A stretch of DNA of 64,000 nucleotides, from assembly GCF_041438805.1 (NCBI RefSeq), contig NZ_CP109190.1, positions 1,674,001 through 1,738,000 of the forward strand. The letters run 5' to 3'. Under the pieces are notes generated by a model, which saw only the letters and a list, made by a program, of their open reading frames with translations, had not been told where the DNA came from and ran no database searches. This document shows positions 1 to 9,094 of the stretch, piece after piece; the stretch's first letter is position 1, and every line of letters begins with the position of its first letter. The DNA is from Streptomyces sp. NBC_01707. GTDB taxonomy: Bacteria > Actinomycetota > Actinomycetes > Streptomycetales > Streptomycetaceae. The position numbers and the translations under genes are program-made.

Positions 1-567
1 GGCGCTGTGCACGATCTGGTCGCGCTGGGCCAGGCCCGACTCGATGACCATCTCCATGCGTTCCAGCAGTTCGTTGTGGGTGGCCGCCAGCAGCGCCCGG
101 TGGAAGGCGAGGTCGGACTCGACGGCGTGACTCGCGCTGCTCTCCTCGCCCATGGCGGCCAGTGCCGCCTCCAGCGCTTCGAGGTCGGCCTCGGTACGGC
201 GGGTCGCGGCCAGCCGGACGGCGGCCGGTTCGATGATGCCGCGGACCTCTCCGAGGTTGCGCAGCAGCGCGAGGTCGGCACCGGTGCCGTTGCTCTCGGA
301 GAACTGCCACCGCAGGACATCGGCGTCGAGCAGATTCCAGTTGGCGCGCGGCCGCACGAAGGTGCCGCGCTTCTGGCGGGCGTCGACCATGCCCTTCGCC
401 GCGAGGACCTTCAGAGATTCGCGCAGGGCCGTCAGGCTGACGTCCAGTTCGCTCTGCAGGGCCGCCATGTCGAGCGTCGCTCCCTCGGGGATCTCGCCGC
501 TGAGCACCCGGCGGGCGAGGGTCTCCACGGTCTGGCCGTGCACTCCGCGGCGCGCGTATGGCGTCAT
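1..567 (-). CDS. FadR-type GntR family transcriptional regulator (C-terminus outside window)
   Basis: DNA-binding regulator. The 189 visible residues start at ATG 567. A winged helix-turn-helix occupies about residues 8-75, with the typical segments LARRVLSGEIPEGATL, SLTALRESLKVL and KRGTFV. It is followed by the start of an all-helical FCD ligand domain (LRNLGEVRGIIEPAAVRLAA, DLAFHRALL), which marks the FadR subfamily. The gene runs off the left edge, so the last metal or ligand-binding helices are not seen. It lies 57 bp after the SDR gene on the same strand and is probably the local regulator of the galactoside genes. The inverted repeats at 6750 and 9095 are its best candidate operators. 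The family call is firm; the regulon is inference. Confidence 0.88.
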   Translation of the reverse strand, partial: MTPYARRGVHGQTVETLARRVLSGEIPEGATLDMAALQSELDVSLTALRESLKVLAAKGMVDARQKRGTFVRPRANWNLLDADVLRWQFSESNGTGADLALLRNLGEVRGIIEPAAVRLAATRRTEADLEALEAALAAMGEESSASHAVESDLAFHRALLAATHNELLERMEMVIESGLAQRDQIVHSA

Positions 568-624
568 GTGTTTGCCTTTCTTGCTGGTCGGTCGGGGGCT
601 GGGGTGGCGGGCCGGCCGGGCCCG

Positions 625-1383
625 TCAGGCGGACGCTTTGACGACGCTCCAGCCGCCGTCCACGAGCAGGCTCGATCCGGTGATGTACGAGGCTTCGTCG
701 GCGGCGAGGAAGGCCACGGCTGCCGCGACCTCCTCGGGGGTGCCGAAGCGCCGGGCCGCGGTCTCCTCGACGCTCGACTCACGTTCGTGCTGCGGCACCC
801 TGTCCCACGCGGCGGTGAGGATGGGCCCCGGCAGCACGGCGTTGACCCGTACCTGCGGGCCGTACTCGACCGCGAGCTGTCCGCACAGCGAGAGCAGGGC
901 GCCCTTGCTCGCCGCGTACGCCGGGTGGCCCGGGATGCCGCGGTGCGCGTGCACGGAGGAGGTGAGCACCACGGCTCCCCGGTGGTCGCGCAGATCGGGC
1001 AGCGCCGCCTTGAAGCCGAGGAAGGCCCCCGTGAGGTTGACGGACAGCTGCCGTTCCCAGGAGGCGAGCGTCATCTCGTGGGCGGGCAGCACCTGGACCG
1101 TAAAGGCGTTGCTGACCAGGACGTTGACGGGCCCGAAGGTGTGGGCGGCGTCCATCACCCGTTGCCAGTCCTCCTCCTGCGCGACGTCGGTGGTGACGAA
1201 GACGGCCTTCGCGCCGTCCTTGCGGAGCCGCGCCGCCGTGTCCTCGCCGCGTTCGGCGTCGATGTCCGCGAGGACGACGGCCGCGCCCTCGGCGGCGAGG
1301 CGCGCCGCGGTGGCCGCCCCGATGCCCGAGGCGGCGCCGGTGACTACGGCAACACGGTTGGTGAAGCGGGCCGCTGGGTTCAT
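625..1383 (-). CDS. SDR family NAD(P)-dependent oxidoreductase
   Basis: A 252-residue classical short-chain dehydrogenase. The N-terminal nucleotide-binding motif is TGAASGIG (about residues 15-22). The mid-section has a catalytic Ser in LTSSVHAHRG and the YAASK pair (Tyr, Lys), and the C-terminus has SYITGSSLLVDGG. Reading continues open far upstream in this frame, but the family pattern fixes the start at ATG 1383, which begins MNPAARFTNRVAVVTG. It sits between the GH36 gene (59 bp upstream) and the FadR-type regulator, in the same direction. A sugar dehydrogenase acting on galactose or its acid is a reasonable guess from context; the substrate cannot be read from the sequence. Confidence 0.88.
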   Translation of the reverse strand: MNPAARFTNRVAVVTGAASGIGAATAARLAAEGAAVVLADIDAERGEDTAARLRKDGAKAVFVTTDVAQEEDWQRVMDAAHTFGPVNVLVSNAFTVQVLPAHEMTLASWERQLSVNLTGAFLGFKAALPDLRDHRGAVVLTSSVHAHRGIPGHPAYAASKGALLSLCGQLAVEYGPQVRVNAVLPGPILTAAWDRVPQHERESSVEETAARRFGTPEEVAAAVAFLAADEASYITGSSLLVDGGWSVVKASA

Positions 1384-1442
1384 GGGGCGGTTCGTCTCCT
1401 GTCCGAGGGTGGTGGGTGGGAGTGCAGATTCTGTCGCGGTCG

Positions 1443-3545
1443 TCACTGCCGGACCAGGACGACCAGTTCCGCGTCGTGCCCGGCGGTCCAGGCGAACGGC
1501 AGTCCGGAGTGGAGCAGATGGGTGCCGCTGTAGCGGGTGCCGGAGTCCTGGTCCGTGTAGACCGCGTCCGGCGCCAGGCCGCGCAGCCGCAGCCGGGCAG
1601 CCCTGCCGGGCACCAGGGGCGCGCCGTCCAGGGCCCCGGTGCTCCAGGCCGTCACCACCAGGCGTCCGCCACCGGGTTCCTCGTACTGGATGCCGCAGGT
1701 GGGGTCGGCCGGGCTGCCCAACAGGTGGACCTCGCCGTGGTGGACGACGTCGCGGACGTCCTTGTAGCGGTCGATCCACCCGGTCGCCTCCGCGCGCTGC
1801 TCCGGGGTCCACTCGCGGATGTCGGCGCCGATGCCCAGCACGCCGGCGACGGAGTTGACGAACCGGAAGGCGAGCGAGCGGGGCCGCGGGTCGAATACGC
1901 CGGGGGCGTCGGTGACCCAGGAGCTCATGGTGTGCGGGGCATGGGCATGGAGGTAGCCGTACTGGATACGCAGCCGGTCCAGCGGCGCGGTGTTGTCGCT
2001 GGGCCATACGACGTCGGTGCGGGCGAGGGTGGCGTGCTCGACACGGGCGCCGCCGCCGGCGCAGCCCTCCACGGTGACGTGTGGGTGGGCGGTACGCAGG
2101 TGGTCCAGGACCCGCAGGTAGCCGGCCACGTGAGCGGCGTCCAGATCCAGGTGTTCCGGATCGTCGCCCGAGGGGCGGCCGCGCTCGGTGGGTGGCCGGT
2201 TCATGTCCCACTTCAGGTAGCTGATGGCGTGGTCGCCGAGGAGCCGGTCGAGGGTGGCGATGACGAAGTCCTGCACGTCCGTGCGGCCGAGGTCGAGCAG
2301 GAGTTGATTGCGTACGAGCGTGGCGGGGCGGCCGTCGAGACGGTAGACCCACTCGGGGTGCTCGGCGTACAGCTTGGATCGGGGGCTGATCCCCTCGGGT
2401 TCGACCCACAGGCCGAAGTCCATGCCGAGCGCGCGGACCTCGTCGACGAACCGGTCGAAACCGTCGGGGAATCCGGCCGGGTCCGGCTCCCAGTCACCGA
2501 GGCCGCCGGTGTCGTCGTGGCGTCCGGTGAACCAGCCGTCATCGACGACGAACAGTTCGGCGCCGAGGTCCGCGGCGGCCTTGGCTAGCTCCAGTTGCGC
2601 TGCGGCGTCGACGTCGAAGCCGGTCGCTTCCCAGGAGTTGTAGAGCACCTTGCGGGGCCGGTCCATACGGTCGCCGGTCAGCCGACGCTCGTAGCGGTGC
2701 CACACACGGGCCAGCCCGTCGAGGCCGTCCGCGCTGAAGGCACAGGCCAGCCGGGGCGTGGTGAGGGTGGCGCCAGGAGCGAGGCGGACGGCGCCCTCGT
2801 GCGGCACCCGGCCGGCGCGGACCCGCACCGAACCGCCGGGTTCGGCGTCGGCGCTGATCCGCCAGTTCCCGGACCACTCCAGGGCGATGCCGTAGGTGGG
2901 GGTGGCGCCCTCGGCCGGGGCGGCAGCGTCCTGGACCGCGAGCCAGGGGGCGTACGCGTGACCGGCGGCGCCCTGGGTGCTCTCCATCTCGAAGCGGCCG
3001 CGCTCCAGTTCCAGCTGCTTCAGCTGGAACTCCTGCGACCACTGGCCGGCCAGGTAGGTCAGCCGGGCGCCGCCTTGGGCGGGCACGTTGACGGCGGCGG
3101 AGTCGAAGCGCTCGACGCGCAGTTCCCGGTCGCCGATGCAGGTCAGCTCCGTCCAGCGCAGGATGACATCGGTGCCGGGGACCGTCTCGTAGCACAGCGT
3201 CGTGCGCAGACCGAGGACCTCGTCGGTGAAGTCCAGGCGCAGCGCTCGGTCACCGTCCGCAGTGGCACCGGTGAACCGCCACCAACTGCCGCGGTCGCCG
3301 CCGGGGAGCTGGGCGATCAGGTCTGCTCCGGTGAACGGCCGCAGCCCGTACGGGATGTACTCGGCGGGCGCCGCATCGGCCGGGGTGATGAAGTGAGTGC
3401 GCCGCGACCAGTCCATCGGCGACGGACCTTGTTCCACGCCCTGCGGCCCCCACGCGGCAAGTTCGGCCCAGCGGCCGTCCCCGCCGAGGGTGACGGCATA
3501 GGTGGTCGTGTCGGTGCGCAGCAACCACTGCTCGTGCCCGGTCAC
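1443..3545 (-). CDS. GH36 alpha-galactosidase, cytoplasmic
   Basis: A 700-residue glycoside hydrolase of clan D with no signal peptide. It has an N-terminal beta-sandwich (about 1-300), then the barrel with NSWEATGFD and FVVDDGWF. LKWDMNR supplies the probable nucleophile Asp (about 447) and WPSDNTAP the probable acid/base Asp (about 517). GCAGGGARVE matches the conserved Cys-Gly-rich loop. The open frame extends well upstream, but GTG 3545 overlaps the stop of the upstream permease in a GTGA arrangement, which indicates translational coupling. It should cleave alpha-galactosides brought in by the adjacent importer. The loop reads SDNTAP rather than the commoner SDNTDP, so a shifted substrate preference is possible. 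Confidence 0.9.
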   Translation of the reverse strand: MTGHEQWLLRTDTTTYAVTLGGDGRWAELAAWGPQGVEQGPSPMDWSRRTHFITPADAAPAEYIPYGLRPFTGADLIAQLPGGDRGSWWRFTGATADGDRALRLDFTDEVLGLRTTLCYETVPGTDVILRWTELTCIGDRELRVERFDSAAVNVPAQGGARLTYLAGQWSQEFQLKQLELERGRFEMESTQGAAGHAYAPWLAVQDAAAPAEGATPTYGIALEWSGNWRISADAEPGGSVRVRAGRVPHEGAVRLAPGATLTTPRLACAFSADGLDGLARVWHRYERRLTGDRMDRPRKVLYNSWEATGFDVDAAAQLELAKAAADLGAELFVVDDGWFTGRHDDTGGLGDWEPDPAGFPDGFDRFVDEVRALGMDFGLWVEPEGISPRSKLYAEHPEWVYRLDGRPATLVRNQLLLDLGRTDVQDFVIATLDRLLGDHAISYLKWDMNRPPTERGRPSGDDPEHLDLDAAHVAGYLRVLDHLRTAHPHVTVEGCAGGGARVEHATLARTDVVWPSDNTAPLDRLRIQYGYLHAHAPHTMSSWVTDAPGVFDPRPRSLAFRFVNSVAGVLGIGADIREWTPEQRAEATGWIDRYKDVRDVVHHGEVHLLGSPADPTCGIQYEEPGGGRLVVTAWSTGALDGAPLVPGRAARLRLRGLAPDAVYTDQDSGTRYSGTHLLHSGLPFAWTAGHDAELVVLVRQ

Positions 3546-4453
3546 TTGACGGCCCCAAGGTTGAGTCCGGCCACGAAGTGGCGCTGGAAGCGGAGGAAGA
3601 CGGCCACGGTCGGGGCGGCGGCGATCACCGATCCGGCCGCGATGACGTTCCACATGGACACGTACTGACCCTGCAGCCCGATGAGGGACGCGGTGATGGG
3701 CATCTGGGTGTCCGTACGGAGCACGGTGATGGCCCACAGCAGGTCGTTGAAGATCCAGGTGAACGACAGGGCGCTCAGCGCGGCGAGCGCCGGGCGTGCC
3801 AGCGGCAGGATGATCCGCCAGTAGATCTGCCAGGGACTCGCGCCGTCGATGACCGCGGCCTGCTGGATCTCTCCGGGGATCGACCGCATGAAGCCGTGCA
3901 GGACGAAGACGTAGAAGCCGACGCCGAAGCCGACCTGCACCCCGATCAGCGCGTACAACTGGTCGTAGATGCCGAGCATCTCGCTGAGTTTGGAGACGGG
4001 GATCAGCAGGATCTGCGGGGGCAGCAGGTTGCCGCCGAGCATCAGGAGCAGCAGGACGCGGCGCAGCGGCAGGTCGTAGCGGCTGAGTGCGAACGCCGCC
4101 ATGGAGGCCAGGCCCAGCGAGAGCAGCACGGTGGGGACGGAGACCAGCACGCTGTTGATGAGGGCCTGCTGCTGGCCTCCGTCCACCCACGCCTGACGGA
4201 AGCCGTCGAAGGTGAAGGAGTGCGGCCAACTGCCCACCCCGTGCGCGGCGATGTCGTCAAAGGTGCGGGTGCTGGTGACCAGGACGAGGACGATCGGCAG
4301 CAGCCACAGAGCGGACAGCAGGCCCGCCGAGACGTGGAAACCGGTGGTGCGCCAGGCGCGGCCGCGGGCGAACGGCCGGCCGGCCGCCGGCGTCGGCACG
4401 GGGGCCGGCTCCGATCGGTCCTTCACGGTTTCGGAGACGTGGGTCGCGGTCAT
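3542..4453 (-). CDS. Carbohydrate ABC transporter permease (MalG-like)
   Basis: A 303-residue inner-membrane permease with six predicted helices. The first follows a basic, Pro-rich cytoplasmic N-terminus of about 45 residues. The EAA loop that docks the ATPase is present as QQAAVIDGASPWQIYWRIILPLARPAL (about residues 200-225). It ends FVAGLNLGAVK, typical of MalG-type subunits. Start ATG 4453 overlaps the stop of the other permease (ATGA), and its own stop overlaps the GH36 start, so the three genes are coupled. No ATPase gene is nearby; in Streptomyces such importers generally share the MsiK ATPase, which is inference here. Confidence 0.92.
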   Translation of the reverse strand: MTATHVSETVKDRSEPAPVPTPAAGRPFARGRAWRTTGFHVSAGLLSALWLLPIVLVLVTSTRTFDDIAAHGVGSWPHSFTFDGFRQAWVDGGQQQALINSVLVSVPTVLLSLGLASMAAFALSRYDLPLRRVLLLLMLGGNLLPPQILLIPVSKLSEMLGIYDQLYALIGVQVGFGVGFYVFVLHGFMRSIPGEIQQAAVIDGASPWQIYWRIILPLARPALAALSALSFTWIFNDLLWAITVLRTDTQMPITASLIGLQGQYVSMWNVIAAGSVIAAAPTVAVFLRFQRHFVAGLNLGAVK

Positions 4454-5349
4454 CAGTCGGCCTCCCGGAAGGCGCGCACGAGGTAGCTGGCGATGACACC
4501 GAAGGCCAGCACGAAGATGACGACGGCGAGCGCGGAGCCGTAGCCCAGCCGCAGGGACTGGAACGCGGTGGAGTACATGTAGGTGCTCAGCAGTTCGGAG
4601 GAGTGGTACGGGCCGCCACGGGTGAGCGCCCACACGACGTCGAACGACCGCAGCGAGTCGATGACGATGACCGACAGGACGACCGCGTTGACGCTCTTGA
4701 GCTGCGGCAGCGTGATGTGCCGGAACTGCTGCAGCCGGCTCGCGCCGTCGACCTTGGCCGCCTCGTACAGTGCGGGGTCGATGCCCTTGAGGCCGGCGAG
4801 GTAGAGCACCATGACGTAACCGACCTGGCGCCACAGCGCGGGCACGATCACCGCGTAGAAGGCGGTGTCCTGGTCGGCCAGCCAGGCGTGCCGCCAGTTC
4901 CCGAGGCCGACGGCCGACAGCACATTGTTGATCAGGCCGTCCGGCTGGTACATGGCCTGCCACACCAACGCGGTGGCGACCAGCGAGAAGACCACCGGCA
5001 GGAACAGCGCCGCCCGGTAGAACCCGACGCCGCGCCGCTCCTGCTGGAGCAGCAGCGCGGCACCGAGTCCGAGGGCGGCGGACAGCCCGCCGAAGAGCAC
5101 CAACCACAGCACCGTGTTCCAGGCGGCGGTGCGGAAGACCGAATCGTGCACCATCTCGCTGAAGTTGCCGAGTCCGACGAAGGTCGGCGCCGACAGGCCG
5201 TCCCACGAGGTCAACGAGAGGTAGAAGCCCTGCATGGCGGGCCAGAAGACCCAGAAGGCCTCGGCGAGCAGCGGCAGGAGGACGAAGGCCAGGACCACCG
5301 GGGGCACCCGCGTGGCCCTGGACCGTCGTGCGGAGCCGATCAGCGCCAT
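4453..5349 (-). CDS. Carbohydrate ABC transporter permease (MalF-like)
   Basis: A 298-residue permease with six hydrophobic segments. Its EAA loop is ALYEAAKVDGASRLQQFRHITLPQL (about residues 190-215), followed by the conserved VWALTRGGP block. It pairs with the MalG-like subunit, with which it overlaps by the ATGA arrangement. ATG 5349 is preferred because a GGAG sequence lies about nine bases upstream. GTG 5355, overlapping the binding-protein stop, is the alternative and would add two residues. Same operon as the lipoprotein binding protein upstream. Confidence 0.92.
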   Translation of the reverse strand: MALIGSARRSRATRVPPVVLAFVLLPLLAEAFWVFWPAMQGFYLSLTSWDGLSAPTFVGLGNFSEMVHDSVFRTAAWNTVLWLVLFGGLSAALGLGAALLLQQERRGVGFYRAALFLPVVFSLVATALVWQAMYQPDGLINNVLSAVGLGNWRHAWLADQDTAFYAVIVPALWRQVGYVMVLYLAGLKGIDPALYEAAKVDGASRLQQFRHITLPQLKSVNAVVLSVIVIDSLRSFDVVWALTRGGPYHSSELLSTYMYSTAFQSLRLGYGSALAVVIFVLAFGVIASYLVRAFREAD

Positions 5350-5351
5350 GG

Positions 5352-6644
5352 TCACTGGCTCCAGATCTTCTGGGCGCCGCGCTGCCAGGTGGTGAGGATG
5401 GAGCCGATCTGCTTGGGCTTGGCCAGGTAGTGGACCAGCGCCGTGTCGGCGGTCGGCTGGAGGGCGTCGCTGGAGTCGCGGTTGAAGAACTGGGTGAGGT
5501 CGGCGGCGCCCTCGATGAGCTTGCGGCCCTTGAGCACCAGGGGCGTGCCGCTGTCCTTGGCGTCGGGGTGGGTCGGCAGCGTGGTGCCCGAGGAGCTCTT
5601 GAGGTACATCTCCTGGGACTCGGCGGTGGCCAGGTAGCGCAGGAGTTCCTTGACGCCGTCGATGCGCTTGGTGCGGGCACTGGCGAAGTAGCCGTCGGTG
5701 GGAGCCTCCTCGGCCACCGGGATCTTCGGGTCGATGATGGGGAACTGGAAGAAGTCCAGGTCGCCGAGGGCGTCCTTGGGTGCGGCGTCGGCGAAGAAGG
5801 TGCCGATCAGCATCATGCCCGTGCGGCCCTGGAGCAGCGCGGTGGTGGCGTCCTGGAAGGGGATCGCCGTGCCGTTGGGGTCGAAGAAGGGGCGGGCCTC
5901 GTCCCAGCGGTCGAAGACCTTCCGGACCTCGGGGTCGTCGAAACGGTGCTTGCCCGCGAGAAGTTCGCGGTGGTACGTCGCGCCGTTGACGCGGATGTTG
6001 AGGTAGTCGAACCATGCGGAGGCCACCCACGGGGTGTCGCCGCCGGCGCCGAGCCCGATCGGGGCTACGCCCTTGCTCTTGAGCTTGTCGCACAGGTCGA
6101 GGAACTCGTCCCAGCTCTTGGGCTCCTGCACGCCCCACTTGGCGAAGTTGGACTTCCGGTAGAACATGCCCCACCAGTAGTAGCTGGTGGGTACGAAGAC
6201 CTTCTTGCCGCTGGAGGCGGAGGTGGACAGCTTCTTCAGCGCGTCGGAGTAGCCGGCGAGCTCCGGCTTCTCCCAGATGTCGCTGATGTCGAGGAGGAGA
6301 TCCTTCTTGGCATACGATTCGGCGACCGACCCGGGGTACCAGGTGTAGACGTCCGGCGGGGTGGCCGAGGTGAGGTAGGTCGGCAGCTGGGTGCGGAAGG
6401 TCTCCGAGGCGACGGTGTTGAGCTGCGCCTTGGCGTCCCCGCGCTTGTCGAATGCGGCGGTGATCGCCTTCATGGCCGTCTTGGCCTGCGGGGAGGAGAG
6501 GTTGGACTGCAGGGTCACCGGGCCACCGGACTTTCCTCCGGTGGCGGACGGACTCTGGGTGACGCAGCCGCTGAGGAGCGTGCCGGCGCCGACGGCGCCT
6601 GCTCCTACGATGAATTTGCGGCGGGTGGCGTTGAAGGCGGTCAT
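5352..6644 (-). CDS. Extracellular sugar-binding lipoprotein of ABC importer
   Basis: A 430-residue solute-binding protein. The N-terminus has a twin-arginine signal (ATRRKFIVGAG) ending in the lipobox LLSGC, so it should be exported by Tat and lipidated at about Cys26. The mature part has the family-1 pattern: DVYTWYPGS, the conserved block starting GWGMFYRKSNF, and GRTGMMLIGTFF. It is the first gene of the importer-GH36-SDR-regulator run. The 210-bp gap in front of it holds an inverted repeat at 6750-6764, probably the operator. Ligand is likely a galactose-containing oligosaccharide, judged from the two alpha-galactosidases in the locus. Confidence 0.9.
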   Translation of the reverse strand: MTAFNATRRKFIVGAGAVGAGTLLSGCVTQSPSATGGKSGGPVTLQSNLSSPQAKTAMKAITAAFDKRGDAKAQLNTVASETFRTQLPTYLTSATPPDVYTWYPGSVAESYAKKDLLLDISDIWEKPELAGYSDALKKLSTSASSGKKVFVPTSYYWWGMFYRKSNFAKWGVQEPKSWDEFLDLCDKLKSKGVAPIGLGAGGDTPWVASAWFDYLNIRVNGATYHRELLAGKHRFDDPEVRKVFDRWDEARPFFDPNGTAIPFQDATTALLQGRTGMMLIGTFFADAAPKDALGDLDFFQFPIIDPKIPVAEEAPTDGYFASARTKRIDGVKELLRYLATAESQEMYLKSSSGTTLPTHPDAKDSGTPLVLKGRKLIEGAADLTQFFNRDSSDALQPTADTALVHYLAKPKQIGSILTTWQRGAQKIWSQ

Positions 6645-6749
6645 CTGTGCACTCCCTATGTGCCCACGGAACGGAGTTGAGGCCCCCTGACGGCCCGGCT
6701 CTGGGTGCGGCAGACACAGCCTGTCGCAGAGGTCGGAGCGCCGTCAAGA

Positions 6750-6764
6750 TTAATTACTAATTTA
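6750..6764. promoter_or_regulatory. Probable operator: inverted repeat TTAATT-N3-AATTTA
   Basis: An AT-rich island inside very GC-rich DNA, about 105 bp upstream of the binding-protein start. Arms TTAATT and AATTTA pair at 11 of 12 positions around a 3-base centre. A near copy (9095-9109) sits upstream of the GH27 gene in the same orientation. Two copies, each before a transcription unit of the same locus, suggest a shared regulator site, most simply of the FadR-type protein at the left edge. Confidence 0.6.
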
Positions 6765-6854
6765 TTCTTCGGAGGGTGTGCCTCTGGCCCCAGAACGGCC
6801 CGGAGGCACACCCGGTGGAACTGATGGAGCGGGACGGGGCGGGTGAGACCGAGC

Positions 6855-8987
6855 TCAGAGCTCGCTCTGGTGGACGCGGCCGTCCACCCCACGGAAGGCG
6901 GCCAGCACGCTGCCGTCCGGCCCCGCGACGGCGCCGAGCGCGCCGTCGAAGACGCCGCTCACGAAGTCGTTCTGCGGGGTCCAGCCGGCCCAGCCGTCCG
7001 CCGCGGTCCAACTGCGCTGCCAGAGCGTGTAGTCACCGGCCCGCGCATACAGGTGCACCGTGCCGCCGGAGGCGACCAGTGTCGGACTGCCGCTGATCGT
7101 GCCGCCCAGCGCGGTCCACGACGACCACGTCCCCGAGGTGTCGCGGGTCCGCCACCACACCGCGTCGTCAGCGGTACGCACGGCCACGTGGAGCCGCCCT
7201 GCGTCGTCGACGACGGCTGACGGCCTCCCGGAGAACGGCCGGTCCTGCGGCGCCCCGAGCGACGTCCAACCGGAGGCGGCGCCGCGCGACCACACGCTGC
7301 CGTCCGCGCCGCGCGCGAACAGCGTCCAGTCGTCCGGGGCGGCGAAGGCCGCGGTCGGCGCGTCCGTCAGCGTCCCGCCCAGACTCTGCCAGCGTCCCCA
7401 GCGCCCGTCGGCGTAGACCCGCCGGTAGGCCGTGTCGTCCGTGCCGCGGACGAAGACGTCGATCCGGCCGCCGGACGACGCGTAGGCCGCGGGCTGGCCC
7501 AGGATGCGGCCGTGCGTCGGCCCGCCCAGATCGGTGGTCGCGGCCTTCGACCAGTCGCCGCCGCGCGCGGTCTGCGCGCGCAGGGCGCCGTCCGTGCCGC
7601 GGGTGAACACCGTCAGCCGGTCGCCGTCGCGTACCAGCGCCGGACTCGCCGACGACCGTCCGGGCAGCTGTGTACCGGGGGCGTCATCCGTACCCGTCAG
7701 CTCGAGGAACGCGGTGCCGTGCGCGGGCACCGACACCGTGTACGAGCCGGTGTGCGTACCCCGGGCCGCACGGGCCCGCAGGTCGCGCACCGCGACCGGG
7801 CCGTTCAGGCCGGCGTCGGAGAACCGCACGGTACGCTCCTGCGCCTGGTCGGAGCGGTTGAGCAGGACGACCGCGCGCTTGCCGGCACCCTTCAGCACCT
7901 TGCTGTACACGTCACCGACGGAGTCGGTCGCCACGCGCACGCCCTGGATGCCGAGCGGATCCTGGTCCACACCGATGATCTCGGGGTTGCGCAGGGTGTC
8001 GATCATGGACTGCGGCAGGGTGCGGGGGTCGCTTCCCAGCACCAGCGGCGAAGCCATCTCGGCCCACATCACGAACTGCGTGGTGGACTCCTCCTCCGAC
8101 AGCTCGTAGCCGCCCTCGGCGAGCTTGCGCATGGGGATGAGGTAGTCGGGGTCGTTGTAGTGGCCCGGCCCCTGGGCCTCGGGGTGCCAGGCGTTGGCGT
8201 CCATGTTGCGCAGGATGTTCGGCCACTCCCCCGCCGTCGGGGTGCCCCAGGCGATGTCGGTGCCGGTGCGCCAGGAATCGGCGGTCGTCGGCCCGTAGAC
8301 GAAGGAGTTGTGCGCGTCCTGCTCGGGGGTGTGCGGCAGACCCCAGTCGTCGGTGAGCGGGTTGCACAGGTTGAGCAGCATCCGCCGCCCGGACTTGGCC
8401 ACGGCGTCGCTGAACTCCTTGAACGCCGGTCCGGGATCAAGCTTCTCGCCGATCCCGCACAGGAAGTCCACCTTGATCGCGTCGATCTTCCACCCGGCGA
8501 ACTGGCGGGCGTCCTGCTCGTAGTGACCGCGACTGCCCAGCCCACAGCTCTTGCCGCCGTCGTAGGTGCCGGCGTCGGTGTAGATCCCGGCCTTCAGGCC
8601 CCGCTGGTGAAGGTAGGTCACCAGTGCCGGAATCCCCGAGGGGAAGCGGGTGGGGTTCGCCACCAGCCGGCCGGTCGCCTCGTCACGCGGGGCGTCCGCC
8701 TGCCAGCCGCCGTCCAGCCAGACGATGTTGTAGCCGCTGTCGCGCAGCCCGCTGCCGACCAGATGGTCGGCAACCTCTCTGACCTGGTCCTCCGTCGGGG
8801 CGCCGAGCCCGTAGTACGTGTTCCATCCCATGTACGGCGTGGGGGCGAGGCCGCTGTCGTAGTACTGCGGCGCGCCCTGGTCGTCCGCGGCCTGCGCCGC
8901 GGGCACTGCCGTCCCGACCAGCACCACGGCGCCGAGCACGACCGCGGTACGCCGCACTCGCGCCATCCCTGCACGATGCGAAGTCAC
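6855..8987 (-). CDS. Secreted GH27 alpha-galactosidase with C-terminal lectin-like propeller
   Basis: A 710-residue exported enzyme. GTG 8987 is chosen because GGGAGA lies five bases before it and it is followed by a clean Sec signal (RRTAVVLGAVVLVGTAVPAAQA). The GH27 barrel fills about residues 45-430: MGWNTYYG, VWLDGGWQ, IKVDFLCG (nucleophile Asp about 174), WRTGTDIAWG (acid/base Asp about 244), GHYNDPDYL and GVDQDPLG. About residues 450-710 are repeats with Trp-Trp, SLGG and RGTDG elements, typical of PLL or tectonin-type beta-propellers that bind surface glycans. It would release galactose or shorten galactosides outside the cell for the importer downstream. An operator-like repeat lies about 110 bp upstream. 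Confidence 0.92.
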   Translation of the reverse strand: MTSHRAGMARVRRTAVVLGAVVLVGTAVPAAQAADDQGAPQYYDSGLAPTPYMGWNTYYGLGAPTEDQVREVADHLVGSGLRDSGYNIVWLDGGWQADAPRDEATGRLVANPTRFPSGIPALVTYLHQRGLKAGIYTDAGTYDGGKSCGLGSRGHYEQDARQFAGWKIDAIKVDFLCGIGEKLDPGPAFKEFSDAVAKSGRRMLLNLCNPLTDDWGLPHTPEQDAHNSFVYGPTTADSWRTGTDIAWGTPTAGEWPNILRNMDANAWHPEAQGPGHYNDPDYLIPMRKLAEGGYELSEEESTTQFVMWAEMASPLVLGSDPRTLPQSMIDTLRNPEIIGVDQDPLGIQGVRVATDSVGDVYSKVLKGAGKRAVVLLNRSDQAQERTVRFSDAGLNGPVAVRDLRARAARGTHTGSYTVSVPAHGTAFLELTGTDDAPGTQLPGRSSASPALVRDGDRLTVFTRGTDGALRAQTARGGDWSKAATTDLGGPTHGRILGQPAAYASSGGRIDVFVRGTDDTAYRRVYADGRWGRWQSLGGTLTDAPTAAFAAPDDWTLFARGADGSVWSRGAASGWTSLGAPQDRPFSGRPSAVVDDAGRLHVAVRTADDAVWWRTRDTSGTWSSWTALGGTISGSPTLVASGGTVHLYARAGDYTLWQRSWTAADGWAGWTPQNDFVSGVFDGALGAVAGPDGSVLAAFRGVDGRVHQSEL

Positions 8988-9094
8988 TTGAATCTCCCGA
9001 GAGTTGGGGTCCATGAGGCAACCCCGCCCGGCGTTCGCGCAGGGCGTCGGTGCCACGGCGGAAACTGTGGTCGGACCCTCGAAACCTGTCAACA

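Noticed and set aside
7..1533. Long plus-strand open frame of 508 codons over the regulator and SDR genes
   Set aside because: Shadow of the minus-strand genes: high-GC codon bias opens the antisense frame; no domain pattern, and the minus-strand motifs are decisive.
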